Below, piece after piece: positions 25,137 through 33,599 of a DNA stretch of 64,000 nt (its first letter is position 1; the number at the start of each line of letters is the position of its first letter). The DNA comes from JANXXV01 sp040002435 (GTDB lineage: Bacteria > Acidobacteriota > Terriglobia > Bryobacterales > Bryobacteraceae): contig JBDUEM010000006.1 of NCBI GenBank assembly GCA_040002435.1, positions 1-64,000 on the forward strand, written 5' to 3'. Both the position numbers and the translations under genes were made by a program. Below the pieces are notes generated by a model. That model worked only from the letters and a program-made list of their open reading frames with translations. It did not search any database and was not told the DNA's origin.

Positions 25137-26276
25137 TCAGCTTTTCAACCAGCGGTCAAACCACGTGAAGGCTTCCTTCTGCATCTCACGGTCGAACTTG
25201 TGCGGCCCGTCGTAGAAGCTGCCGCGGTAGTGGTCCGGCACGCCTGCCTTCTTGTAGACATCTGTCAGGATGCGATCGGCCCGTTCCATCTCCGGCATCG
25301 TGAAGAGAGCGTCCTGCCGGTTATTCAGCACCAGGACTGGATTCGGCGCGCCCAATCCTAAAATTTCCGGATAATCCAAATCACGAGGCAGCCCAGGCAC
25401 GTAGCACATCCAGGTGTGCGTGTAGCTCTTATTCAGCAGGTAGTCGCGCCAGGTGGTCATCATTCCCACACAACAAGAACAGCGAATGCGTTCGTCTGCT
25501 CCGGTCAGCATCACCGTACGCAGTCCGCCCCCGGACAGACCCGCACAGCCGATTCTTGTGGCGTCCACGTCCGGCCGCGCCGCCAGATAATCAAGCGCCC
25601 GCTGATCGTCGAACACAAAGACTCCCGGCCACGTCATGCCCGCACTGAAGAGGCTCTTGGACACTTCATCCTCATGACCCCGCGCGAACTGGTTGTACCG
25701 CACTATCTCGTCTTCGGCTTCCGGGTTTGCTTCCACCATATTGTTCCGTATGCTGGCCGGTACATCCGCAACGCGGACGCGCCTGCTTCCGAAAGTGAAA
25801 GTATCGTGAACCACCACAACATAACCCCGCCGCGCCAATTCGTTGGCCCAGGCCAGCCCGCCGTAATATTGCTGTTGATGGCGGATCATGGCAGGGTGCG
25901 GATCCGTCGACATCCTCGTAATCTTGCGCAGTCCAAAATACTTGTTGCCGCCGTGATCGTGCAGGCCAACGATGCCGGGCAGTTTGCCGGTTGCCCCGGC
26001 GGGTTTCAGAACCAGCGCTTCCGTGGGAGGCCCGTAGGGCAGCTGCCAGTGCAGATGCTCAATGGACAGACCGTCAAACTCCAGGTGATGCTGAACCGAG
26101 GCGACAGGTGTTGCCGCGCCTCCGGGTCCCATCAGCAATTCGCGGTAGCGGGCGCGCGCCACTCCCCGCCATGAGTCCACATTTTGAAACATGGGCTGGC
26201 GGAAAGACAGCCGCGGAGGATCCATCATCGTTTGCGCCGCCCATTCGCCGTAGGCGCCAAGCATGTTCGGGGTCAT
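25137..26276 (-). CDS. Alpha/beta hydrolase (acetyl-xylan esterase / dienelactone hydrolase-like)
   Basis: 379 residues with no signal peptide. The alpha/beta hydrolase triad is visible: nucleophile Ser248 in CAGLSGGG, Asp322 in LNNRQDALF, His359 in YDGPHKFD; GLHDHGGNK near 105 can form the oxyanion hole. The general shape fits the large bacterial family of esterases annotated as acetyl-xylan esterase or Abhydrolase_7-like. A sugar ester substrate is a reasonable guess but not shown. It is the first gene of a two-gene operon with the HExxH protein (one-base gap) and is divergent from the small gene at 26364. Confidence 0.82.
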   Translation of the reverse strand: MTPNMLGAYGEWAAQTMMDPPRLSFRQPMFQNVDSWRGVARARYRELLMGPGGAATPVASVQHHLEFDGLSIEHLHWQLPYGPPTEALVLKPAGATGKLPGIVGLHDHGGNKYFGLRKITRMSTDPHPAMIRHQQQYYGGLAWANELARRGYVVVVHDTFTFGSRRVRVADVPASIRNNMVEANPEAEDEIVRYNQFARGHEDEVSKSLFSAGMTWPGVFVFDDQRALDYLAARPDVDATRIGCAGLSGGGLRTVMLTGADERIRCSCCVGMMTTWRDYLLNKSYTHTWMCYVPGLPRDLDYPEILGLGAPNPVLVLNNRQDALFTMPEMERADRILTDVYKKAGVPDHYRGSFYDGPHKFDREMQKEAFTWFDRWLKS

Positions 26277-26363
26277 GGTTCACATTCTGCCGAGTCGAGA
26301 GGGCATTTGCAAGATGGCTGCCGGCAATCGGACCTTGTTCCGCGATGATATATTTTCAGAACT

Positions 26364-26726
26364 ATGCCTTTCACAGACCACAAACTTGATGTCCACGGAC
26401 GCGGACGGACGAACCGTGAGATTGTCCTTAATGAGATCAAAGAGGCCCGCCAGGAGGCGCAGAAGCTCGCGAACACCCTGGCCAACCTCGAGCACATGGT
26501 CCGGATTCAACCCGACAACGGCGTCTTCAAGATTGAAGACCGGATGACGAAGCCGCTCCTAACCCTTGACCAGATCTGGCCGCTCACCGGCTGGCTGCTC
26601 AGTCTCTACGAGAGCTTTTATATGATCGGTTACGCGGGAATCGGCAGGGACTATTCAAAGAAAGTCACAGTCCAGTTCAGCGATGTGATCACAAAGGTGA
26701 ACAGCGTCGGCTTTACTCTCGGATAG
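26364..26726 (+). CDS. Hypothetical 120-residue protein
   Basis: A short protein that I do not recognise. The N-terminal half is strongly helical and charged (TNREIVLNEIKEARQEAQKL), suggesting a coiled coil; the C-terminal half contains hydrophobic stretches (WPLTGWLLSLYESFYMIGYAG) too short or mixed for a clear transmembrane helix. A TATATT at about 26349 just upstream could be a -10. It stands alone between a divergent esterase gene and a convergent esterase-propeller gene. Codon pattern is in keeping with its neighbours, so I take it as a real gene. Confidence 0.6.
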   Translation: MPFTDHKLDVHGRGRTNREIVLNEIKEARQEAQKLANTLANLEHMVRIQPDNGVFKIEDRMTKPLLTLDQIWPLTGWLLSLYESFYMIGYAGIGRDYSKKVTVQFSDVITKVNSVGFTLG

Positions 26727-26743
26727 GCGTTGTAAGAATCCGA

Positions 26744-28516
26744 TCAAAGCGGCGGCTTCGGCAGTACCGCGGGAAGATCCACCGGAACGCCGTTAACCTT
26801 CACCGGACGGCGGAACAGTTTCCCGCCTTCGGCGGCGTAAATCCAGTTGAGATCCTTTCCGCCGAACGCCAGGCCCTCAATCGTCCCGTGTTCCGGCGGG
26901 TTCAAAATCTGCGCCACGCGCCCGTTCGCTTCGCAGACCTGCAACCCAACGGCGGTCGCGAAGTAGACCTGTCCAATCGAATCGAGCATAGCCGACCGCG
27001 CCCCGCTCATCCATCCCGATTCCGGCATCTCCAATCGATAAAACGGCTCGCCGTTTATCAACGAACCGTCGGCGGCGATCTGAAACGACCAGCTGAACCG
27101 GGCCTGCGCGTCGGTCACAATCAGCATCGCCTGGTCGGGAGAAAGCGCGACGGCGCTTGGCACGGCAATCTCACCACCGCTATAGACGATGCGCGACTGC
27201 CCATTCGCGTCCACGTAGCCGATGGTCTTGTGGACGGCATCGGCGAAATAGAGTGCGCCTTTCGCGTTCACGGCCATGCCGCTGGCTTCCACCTTTGACG
27301 CGGCTACCTTCTCGTCGCCTTGCGGGCTGTAGGAAACGATGCGTTTCGCCGCGCTCTGATAAGCATACAGACGTCCTCCCGGGCCTATCGCGAGTGCCTT
27401 TGCGCCGTTTGAACTGTTCTTGAACAAGGTCACCTTACCCGCCGCATCGGACTTATAGATGCGATTCGACGCCGGGTCGGCGAAGTACACGTTGCCCTCC
27501 AGATCCGCGGCTGGACTGGTTACGGAATGGTACGTTTCCCCTACCTGCTGCCACGGCTTGTCAATCCAAACAGTCGAAAACACCTTGCCGCGTGGATCCC
27601 ATCCCTCCGCCTGGATCGCCGCGGGCTCCTTGGGAACGATAGGGCTCGGATAATCCCGCCACAACCAGCGCAGCGCCTCGGGCATGATGGCGCCCCCTTG
27701 CTTCATGTTGTGGCCCTCGTCGCCCAATACCAGCTTCGCGTCGTAGCCCATCGATTCCAGCGCCTCCAGCATCACGCGATTGTTCATCGGCCAACTTCCG
27801 GCGAAGAAGGTTCCGTACGGCTGGGCCGGAACAATGTGGTCGTTCTTACCGGCTTGCAGAAAGACGCGGATCGGCTTTGGTTCAGTGCGGCGGATCAGCG
27901 CGGGGACCGAGTCGGCGCCCTTCATGGCCACAAACGTTCCAATGAAGCTGAGCACACGATGGAACTGGTCAGGACGGTTCCAGGCCGCCATGAAAGCGCC
28001 AACGGCTCCTGTGCTGACGCCGGAAAGCGCCCGGTCGTTCGGATCCTTGGAGAGGTTGTACTTTTTCGCCACTTCCGGGATCAGTTCCTCCAGCAGGAAC
28101 CGGGAGTACCGGTCGCTGAGCGAATCGTACTCGAAGACGCGCTCAAAGCGGCTTTGCGCCTCACTGCTGACGGGCGGCAGAACGCCGGGATCGACGAATA
28201 TGCCAATCAACGGTGGAAGGTCGCGCTTCGCAATGAGGTTATCGAAGACCACAGGCACGCGCACTCCGTTGCCGAGGGAACCGCTGCCATCCAGGAAGAT
28301 CATGAACGGCGCAGGTTTCGAAGCATCGTAGTTCGCGGGCACGTAGATTGCGTAGTTGTGCGGAGTGCCCGGGTAGAACTTGCCGGGCTCCAACTTGTAT
28401 TTGGATACGGTTCCCTTTGGCACTCCGGGCTGCGGTTGTGAGTCGGGTCCGAGAGAATATTCTTCGGCGCAAACCAGCGTCGAGGCGCAGAGGAACAACA
28501 GGGCGGAAGTTTTCAT
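26744..28516 (-). CDS. Secreted fusion: esterase domain plus SMP-30/NHL-like beta-propeller
   Basis: 590 residues with a signal peptide (MKTSALLFLCASTLVCA). Residues about 50-300 form an esterase of the Fes/feruloyl-esterase-like alpha/beta class: FMIFLDGSGS, the nucleophile elbow SGVSTGA with Ser168, and VLGDEGHNMKQGG with the likely catalytic His. Residues about 320-590 form a beta-propeller of the gluconolactonase/SMP-30/NHL kind (NVYFADPASNRIYKSDAAGK, ALYFADAVHKTIGYVDANGQ, QVYFATAVGLQVCEANGRV). This fusion occurs in Planctomycetes and Acidobacteriota; a role in degrading carbohydrate or polyester esters outside the cytoplasm is inferred. Its start overlaps the upstream hydrolase stop by 4 bp. 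Confidence 0.85.
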   Translation of the reverse strand: MKTSALLFLCASTLVCAEEYSLGPDSQPQPGVPKGTVSKYKLEPGKFYPGTPHNYAIYVPANYDASKPAPFMIFLDGSGSLGNGVRVPVVFDNLIAKRDLPPLIGIFVDPGVLPPVSSEAQSRFERVFEYDSLSDRYSRFLLEELIPEVAKKYNLSKDPNDRALSGVSTGAVGAFMAAWNRPDQFHRVLSFIGTFVAMKGADSVPALIRRTEPKPIRVFLQAGKNDHIVPAQPYGTFFAGSWPMNNRVMLEALESMGYDAKLVLGDEGHNMKQGGAIMPEALRWLWRDYPSPIVPKEPAAIQAEGWDPRGKVFSTVWIDKPWQQVGETYHSVTSPAADLEGNVYFADPASNRIYKSDAAGKVTLFKNSSNGAKALAIGPGGRLYAYQSAAKRIVSYSPQGDEKVAASKVEASGMAVNAKGALYFADAVHKTIGYVDANGQSRIVYSGGEIAVPSAVALSPDQAMLIVTDAQARFSWSFQIAADGSLINGEPFYRLEMPESGWMSGARSAMLDSIGQVYFATAVGLQVCEANGRVAQILNPPEHGTIEGLAFGGKDLNWIYAAEGGKLFRRPVKVNGVPVDLPAVLPKPPL

Positions 28517-29466
28517 AGAGCTTGTACGTGGGCCGAGCCGATGGCATCAGCAACTTGTTGAATGGCGTCCAGGCCGCGCGGGATGGCGCCGGACAAGGAA
28601 AAGAACGGATGGATCATGCCTTCATACCGGGTACATGTGACGGGTACGCCGGCTTGCTCCAGCCGCCTCGCGTAGGCTTCGCCCTCGTCCCGCAGAGGGT
28701 CGCATTCCGCCGTGATCACCAGCGCCGGGGGAAGGCCCGTGAGGTCCCGCGCCAGCAGCGGGGATGCGTGGGGATGTAGGCCATCCTCCTCGCTCGCCAG
28801 GTAATGACTGCGAAACCACTCCATGGCTGCCTTACTCAGCCGATGGCCTTCGGCGAACTCTTTGTATGAGGGCGTCTCAAAGGAAGAAAGATCGGTTACC
28901 GGATACACCAGTACCTGTAAGGCGATTTCCGGCCCATGCTCGTCTCTGCTTCGAAGAGCGACCACAGTGCCCAGGTTGCCTCCAGCGCTATCGCCGCCGA
29001 CGGAGATCCGCTTCACGTCGACGCCCAACCTTGCGGCGTTTGCGGCGACCCATGCAGTGGCGGCATAGCAATCGATGACCGCCGCCGGGAATTTGTGCTC
29101 GGGCGCCAGTCGGTAGTCCACGGCGACAACTACCGCGCCGGCGCGACTGGCGATAGCCCTGCAGACAACATCGTGGGTATCAAGATCGCAGACCACCCAG
29201 CCACCGCCGTGAAAGTACACCATTGCCGGCCGGGGCGCTCCAACACTGGAAGTGTACACGCGGATGGGGATTTCGCCGGCAGGACCGGCAATCCGCAAGT
29301 CTTCGATGGACGCAACCGGTTCGGCGATGCCCTCGGAAGCTTTCATCCCGTCGATTGCCGCTTTTCGGGCTTCCGGGATCGACAAGGTTTCCAAAGCCGG
29401 TCCGCCTTCGGCGTCGGTTGCTTCCAGCAAAAGGCGCACTGACGGATGGAGTCTTTCGCTTCTCAT
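28513..29466 (-). CDS. HSL-family alpha/beta hydrolase (esterase/lipase)
   Basis: 317 residues, cytosolic. It shows every mark of hormone-sensitive-lipase-type esterases: oxyanion motif FHGGGW (86-90), YRLAPEHKFPAA, nucleophile Ser160 in GGDSAGGN, Asp256 in ECDPLRDEG and His286 in GMIHPF. The enzymes hydrolyse short- to medium-chain carboxylic esters. It is the middle gene of a three-gene operon (5 bp after the membrane protein gene, 4-bp overlap with the esterase-propeller gene), so it may process the product released by the secreted fusion protein. Confidence 0.92.
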   Translation of the reverse strand: MRSERLHPSVRLLLEATDAEGGPALETLSIPEARKAAIDGMKASEGIAEPVASIEDLRIAGPAGEIPIRVYTSSVGAPRPAMVYFHGGGWVVCDLDTHDVVCRAIASRAGAVVVAVDYRLAPEHKFPAAVIDCYAATAWVAANAARLGVDVKRISVGGDSAGGNLGTVVALRSRDEHGPEIALQVLVYPVTDLSSFETPSYKEFAEGHRLSKAAMEWFRSHYLASEEDGLHPHASPLLARDLTGLPPALVITAECDPLRDEGEAYARRLEQAGVPVTCTRYEGMIHPFFSLSGAIPRGLDAIQQVADAIGSAHVQAL

Positions 29467-29471
29467 CTCAA

Positions 29472-29969
29472 TTATTCAGCGCTGCGTTGGCTGGGGACCG
29501 TAGCCGGCTCATAGAGTCTGGCCGCGAAATCCGGATGCCAGCCCAGGACCGAACCGTAGAGAAAAAATGAGATCGCCAGCAGCGGCTGGGGTCCGTAAAC
29601 GGGCACTAGCGGCGCGTATCGCTTCCAAAAAAAGCTGTAGCAAAGCAGGTACCAGGTAACGGTGACGGCCAGCCCGAACAGGCGGCCGCTGGGCGCCAGG
29701 AAGCCGGTGATGGCCCCCACCGCACCCGCCGCGGCAAGTTGAATGGCAATGCCGGAGACAGTCACCATCCCCGGGCCTTCGCGCACGAGGCTCAGGCCGT
29801 AGGAATGGGAAGCGAACAGGTTCAAAACAGACCACCAGGAACTGCCGATCAGCGGCGCGCTGAGGGCCAGCCACAGCACCATCACAACCCCGCCTATCAC
29901 CCCGATTTCGATACCGGCCAGGATGTCGAGTGCTTTTTTTGTAATCCAATCCGCGCGCACTGCATCCAT
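29472..29969 (-). CDS. Hypothetical four-helix membrane protein
   Basis: 165 residues from the ATG at 29969; an extension to 30017 is open but would overlap the divergent promoter region. Four hydrophobic segments are visible (IEIGVIGGVVMVLWLALSA, MVTVSGIAIQLAAAGAVGAITGF, LFGLAVTVTWYLLCYSFFW, LLAISFFLYGSVLG). I do not recognise the family. It leads the operon with two alpha/beta hydrolases, 5 bp before the HSL-type gene, and shares a 59-bp divergent region with the ketoacyl synthase gene; a GTATAC palindrome at 29981-29986 lies in it. Confidence 0.65.
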   Translation of the reverse strand: MDAVRADWITKKALDILAGIEIGVIGGVVMVLWLALSAPLIGSSWWSVLNLFASHSYGLSLVREGPGMVTVSGIAIQLAAAGAVGAITGFLAPSGRLFGLAVTVTWYLLCYSFFWKRYAPLVPVYGPQPLLAISFFLYGSVLGWHPDFAARLYEPATVPSQRSAE

Positions 29970-30028
29970 AGAAGACAAGCGTATACTAGCACAATGTCTT
30001 TCCTCCCCCGGCACCACAAACTGACCGC

Positions 30029-31276
30029 ATGCTGAGACGCGTTGCGATTACCGGCATCGGTGCCGTGAGCCCGAATGGTATCGGGCGCGAAGCGTTTTGG
30101 TCGGCAACAAAGAATGGCGTGAGCGGGGTTCGCAGGATTACGTCGTTTGATCCGAGCGAGTGGGCCGTACACGTGGCCGGTCAGATCACCGGATTCAATG
30201 AGAATCTGTACGTCACTGCCAAGGACCGTCCGCATGTTTCGCGCGTAGTGCCTCTCGCCGTTGCGGCGGCGGGAGAGGCGCTCTGCGACGCGGGGCTGAA
30301 CACGGCGTCGATGGACCGGGAAGAACTTCGGCAGATCGGCGTAATGGTTGGCTCAGGCGGCGGCAGCCAGGAATTCACGGAAGACCAGTACAGGCTCTAC
30401 TACGAAGGCAAGCAGAAGCAGTGCAGCGTCTACGTCATTCCGACGTCCACTCCCGGAACGCTGGCCAGTGAAGTCTCCATGAAATTCGGATTGCGCGGCT
30501 TGAGCCATCTGATCTCCACCGGATGCACCTCTTCCACCGACGCCATCGGTTATGCTTTCCGGCATATTCGCTACGGAATGATGGACTGCATGGTGGCCGG
30601 CGGCGTAGACGCGCCGATCGCTCCCTTGATCCTGCGCGGATTCATTCTGATGCGCATTTTGGCCGCTCGCTGGAACAACACACCGGAGCTGGCGTCACGG
30701 CCATTTTCCAAGGATCGCGATGGCTTCGTTTTGGGTGAAGGCTCGTGGTTCTTCATTCTGGAGGAAATGGAGCGGGCGAGAAACCGCGGGGCAAGGATCT
30801 ACGGCGAGATCGCCGGCTATGGTTCCACGTGCGAGGCCTATCATCGGGTGCGCTTAGAGGAGTGCGGCGAAGAACCGGCACGCGCTATTGGCCTCGCTTT
30901 GCAGGAAGCCGGGTTGCCGCCGGATGAGATTCAATACCTGAGCTATCACGGCACGTCCACGGAACTCAACGACCGGATAGAAACCCGCGCCGTGAAACTG
31001 GCGTTCGGCAAACACGCCTACCAGTTTGCCGGATCATCCCTCAAGAGCATGATCGGACATCCGCAGGGAGCGTGCGGAGCAGCGGGCATCGCCACCACCC
31101 TGCTCGCTATGCGCGATGGGTTTGTGCCGCCGACTATCAATGTGGAGGTTCCGGATCCCGAATGCGATCTGGATTATGTGCCGAAAGACGGAAGGGCATT
31201 GCGAATTGAAAACGCGGTAGCGAATTGCATTGCTTTCGGGAGCAAGAATTCGGCGATGGTGCTGAAGCGGGTTTGA
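30029..31276 (+). CDS. Beta-ketoacyl-ACP synthase II-like enzyme (FabF-like)
   Basis: 415 residues with the full KAS I/II layout: N-terminal VAITGIGAVSPNG, catalytic Cys166 in ISTGCTSSTDA, His307 in SYHGTSTELND, Lys339 and His344 in SLKSMIGHPQGACGAAG. It performs decarboxylative condensation of malonyl-ACP with an acyl primer. The flanking genes lack an acyl carrier protein, ketoreductase or phosphopantetheinyl transferase, so this is a solitary copy, perhaps for a specialised lipid or polyketide rather than housekeeping fatty-acid synthesis. TATACT at 29982-29987 is a possible -10. A strong GC-rich hairpin follows the stop. Confidence 0.9.
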   Translation: MLRRVAITGIGAVSPNGIGREAFWSATKNGVSGVRRITSFDPSEWAVHVAGQITGFNENLYVTAKDRPHVSRVVPLAVAAAGEALCDAGLNTASMDREELRQIGVMVGSGGGSQEFTEDQYRLYYEGKQKQCSVYVIPTSTPGTLASEVSMKFGLRGLSHLISTGCTSSTDAIGYAFRHIRYGMMDCMVAGGVDAPIAPLILRGFILMRILAARWNNTPELASRPFSKDRDGFVLGEGSWFFILEEMERARNRGARIYGEIAGYGSTCEAYHRVRLEECGEEPARAIGLALQEAGLPPDEIQYLSYHGTSTELNDRIETRAVKLAFGKHAYQFAGSSLKSMIGHPQGACGAAGIATTLLAMRDGFVPPTINVEVPDPECDLDYVPKDGRALRIENAVANCIAFGSKNSAMVLKRV

Positions 31277-31279
31277 ATG

Positions 31280-31308
31280 GCGGCCCCGGCGATTGCCTCC
31301 GGGGCCGC
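31280..31308. terminator. Bidirectional GC-rich hairpin between convergent genes
   Basis: GCGGCCCCGG (31280-31289) pairs perfectly with CCGGGGCCGC (31299-31308) across a 9-base loop, right after the ketoacyl synthase stop and 15 bp from the end of the convergent CHRD gene. The plus-strand tail is pyrimidine-rich (TTCCACTTCCC) but is not a pure U run, so efficiency is uncertain. Confidence 0.6.
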
Positions 31309-31322
31309 TTCCACTTCCCGAA

Positions 31323-33404
31323 CTATTGCAGGAAGATATTCACTGTATTGGACGCTGTGGTGCCGCTGGTCACAATCACAGGTACATTTCCCGTACCCGC
31401 GCCGGCTGGTATTGTGATGGCCGTCTGATACAGGCCCACGAAGCCGGGCGATGCGATGGAATAGATCACCGCCGCATCCTTTCCGCCCACCGTCACTTTC
31501 ACTGGTGCGGTGTTGAACAGTCCCGACGGTCCCGTGGGAGCGGGCGTCGGGGTTCCGGCGGGTAGCCCGGAAATAGAACCGAGACCCGTAGAGTAGATCA
31601 GCACAATATCCCCGGCCTTTGCCGGGTTGCCAGAGCCAACCAGCGTGTAGTTGGAGTTCTTCAGAATAACGCCGCCATTGGAATCAAAGAACAGCGCCGG
31701 CGCCACTGTGGCCACGGGCGTCTTGAACGCAGTACCAGGTCCGTTGGAATTCTTGACCACGATATCCGCCGTGCCGGTCGCGGCGTCCGATGGCACCTGC
31801 GCAACCAGGAAGCCGGATCCGATGATGACCAGCGGAGCAGCCTTACCGCCGACCGTAACCTGTGTGCCGTTGTAGGAAACCGGGAACACTCCGCCGGCCG
31901 ACGACGCCTGTACATCGGCCGGAACCTTGATCAGGTCGGTGCCGAAGATCGTCATCAAGCCGCTGGGCGCCACGGTTTTGAGGTTTGCATCGCTTACCGC
32001 GCTGATAACCGCATTCACCGCGGGCATAGCCGTATTCACAGGCCTCAGCTGCGAGCGCACAACACCACCCGGATTCACGGTGGTGTGCAAGTTCACGTAG
32101 TGGTTCTCCGGATTCTGTACCAGCGAATTCAGAGTGGCAAGTCCTGCCGCACTGTTGATATTGACCACCTTGTAGATGTTCGCCGCGCCGTTGTCCCCGA
32201 GCACCACCGTATTGGTGCCGCTTAAGCCGGTGTTAATCGTGACCGGTCCATTGTCTGCCGCCTTGCCGTCGTGGATGTGGAGGCCGGTGAAGGTAGCCGC
32301 GCCGGGGAACCGTGGATTCACGTCGAAGATTACCGTGCCCGCTGTAGCCTTGCCATCGTTATCGCGGATGGAATAAGCCGTCACGTTGGCCGTTGCGCTG
32401 GCATCCAGGCCGGTGATCGGCGGATTTTCGTTCGACGTGAGCATATTGACTGGGAATCGCATGGCATCGGTTCGCCGCAATTGATCGCGAATCACGCCGC
32501 CAGGAAAAACCGTAGTGTGCAGGTTGATGTAGGTTCCGGCAGGGTTCGAGAAAAGAGTATTCAGGGTCTCCGCGGCGGCCGCGTTCCCCACAGCCACTTC
32601 CACGTCGTAGTGCAGGTTGCCGCCGTTGGCGGAGGCAGTCACGGCATTCGCGGTTCCGTTAATTCCCGTGTTAATGGTGACCGGACCGTTTACACCAGCC
32701 CCGCCTTGATGGATGTGGAAGCCGGTGAATGTAGTGGGATCGGTGAAGCCGGTGTAGTTCACGTCAAAGGTCACCAGACCGGAAGTGAGTGCCCCGCTGG
32801 AATCGCGCGTGGCCAAAACGATTACGCTGGCAATCCCGCTGCCGTTGGAGTCGGTGGCCGGCACTTCATTCTTTGGACTCATCAGACCCATCAGCACCAA
32901 CATGTCGGCGCGCTGCAGTTGACCGCGCATTACGCCAGCAGCATTGATGGTGGTGTGGACGTTGAAATAGAAACCGGAGGGGTTGGTGAGCATGCCGTTC
33001 ACGGTGTCCAGGCCGGCTGCATCGGTGGGCGAGGTGAAGCCCTGGCGAATCAGGGAGCCGCGGCCAGTGGGATCGTTCACCGAAGCAGCGCCGCTTGCGA
33101 TGTTGGAGTTAATGGTAACAGGCCCGTTTTCTCCGGCATTTCCTTTGTGGATGTGCATTCCGGTAAACGTGACTTCGCCGGGATACACGTAACTCGCATT
33201 AAAATCCGTGGAGGCGGAAACTACTTTCCCGCTGCTATCGCGAACCACATGCAGCAGGACGGTTCCCATGCCGGACACGGCCAGCCCCGTGACAGCCGGG
33301 ACTTCATTGGCCGGCGAAAGAACCGCGCGGAAGGCGATGGTCTCGGCGGTTTGAGCGACCAGGCCCATGGACAGCGCGATCCATAACCCAAGAACTTTCT
33401 TCAT
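31323..33404 (-). CDS. Secreted protein with three CHRD domains and a Solibacter-type C-terminal module
   Basis: 693 residues from the ATG at 33404 (AGAGGGG upstream), which opens on a signal peptide MKKVLGLWIALSMGLVAQ. Three CHRD domains follow (about 20-140, 165-285, 305-430), each with FTGxHIHxGxAxxNGPVTIN and HTTxxxxGVxRxQL, the chordin-derived fold found in bacterial secreted proteins. The last 250 residues (SDANLKTVAPSGLMTIFG ... VTVGGKAAPLVIIGSGFLVAQVP ... ALFFDSN ... GDIVLIYSTGLG ... PVKVTVGGKDAAVIYS) match the TIGR03437-type C-terminal module abundant in Solibacter. Function is unknown; adhesion or matrix binding is a guess. The next gene upstream ends in the same kind of module. Confidence 0.85.
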   Translation of the reverse strand: MKKVLGLWIALSMGLVAQTAETIAFRAVLSPANEVPAVTGLAVSGMGTVLLHVVRDSSGKVVSASTDFNASYVYPGEVTFTGMHIHKGNAGENGPVTINSNIASGAASVNDPTGRGSLIRQGFTSPTDAAGLDTVNGMLTNPSGFYFNVHTTINAAGVMRGQLQRADMLVLMGLMSPKNEVPATDSNGSGIASVIVLATRDSSGALTSGLVTFDVNYTGFTDPTTFTGFHIHQGGAGVNGPVTINTGINGTANAVTASANGGNLHYDVEVAVGNAAAAETLNTLFSNPAGTYINLHTTVFPGGVIRDQLRRTDAMRFPVNMLTSNENPPITGLDASATANVTAYSIRDNDGKATAGTVIFDVNPRFPGAATFTGLHIHDGKAADNGPVTINTGLSGTNTVVLGDNGAANIYKVVNINSAAGLATLNSLVQNPENHYVNLHTTVNPGGVVRSQLRPVNTAMPAVNAVISAVSDANLKTVAPSGLMTIFGTDLIKVPADVQASSAGGVFPVSYNGTQVTVGGKAAPLVIIGSGFLVAQVPSDAATGTADIVVKNSNGPGTAFKTPVATVAPALFFDSNGGVILKNSNYTLVGSGNPAKAGDIVLIYSTGLGSISGLPAGTPTPAPTGPSGLFNTAPVKVTVGGKDAAVIYSIASPGFVGLYQTAITIPAGAGTGNVPVIVTSGTTASNTVNIFLQ

Positions 33405-33599
33405 TTCGCAATACCCCTCTAAACAGAAATTTTCACCACGGCCAGCAGAGCGCCCTGCCAGCAACTATATATCCACGGAGAACCGGTCACAATCGCAATC
33501 GCTATTATTTACGTTTTGTTCACAACTTCGTTACAAATCTCAAGGGGGTAGGCGACGGCCGCCAGCGGGCCGCCTCCTGGTCTGTAAACGGGGAACGGC

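Noticed and set aside
27527..28441. 304-codon open frame on the plus strand
   Set aside because: Antisense of the secreted esterase-propeller gene.
32271..33386. 371-codon open frame on the plus strand
   Set aside because: Antisense of the CHRD-protein gene; the real gene has a signal peptide, ribosome site and three domains, this one has none.
33541..33599. Possible terminator between the two Solibacter-type secreted protein genes
   Set aside because: GC-rich with a 5-bp stem around 33553-33570, but the stem is short and no U-run follows on the coding strand.
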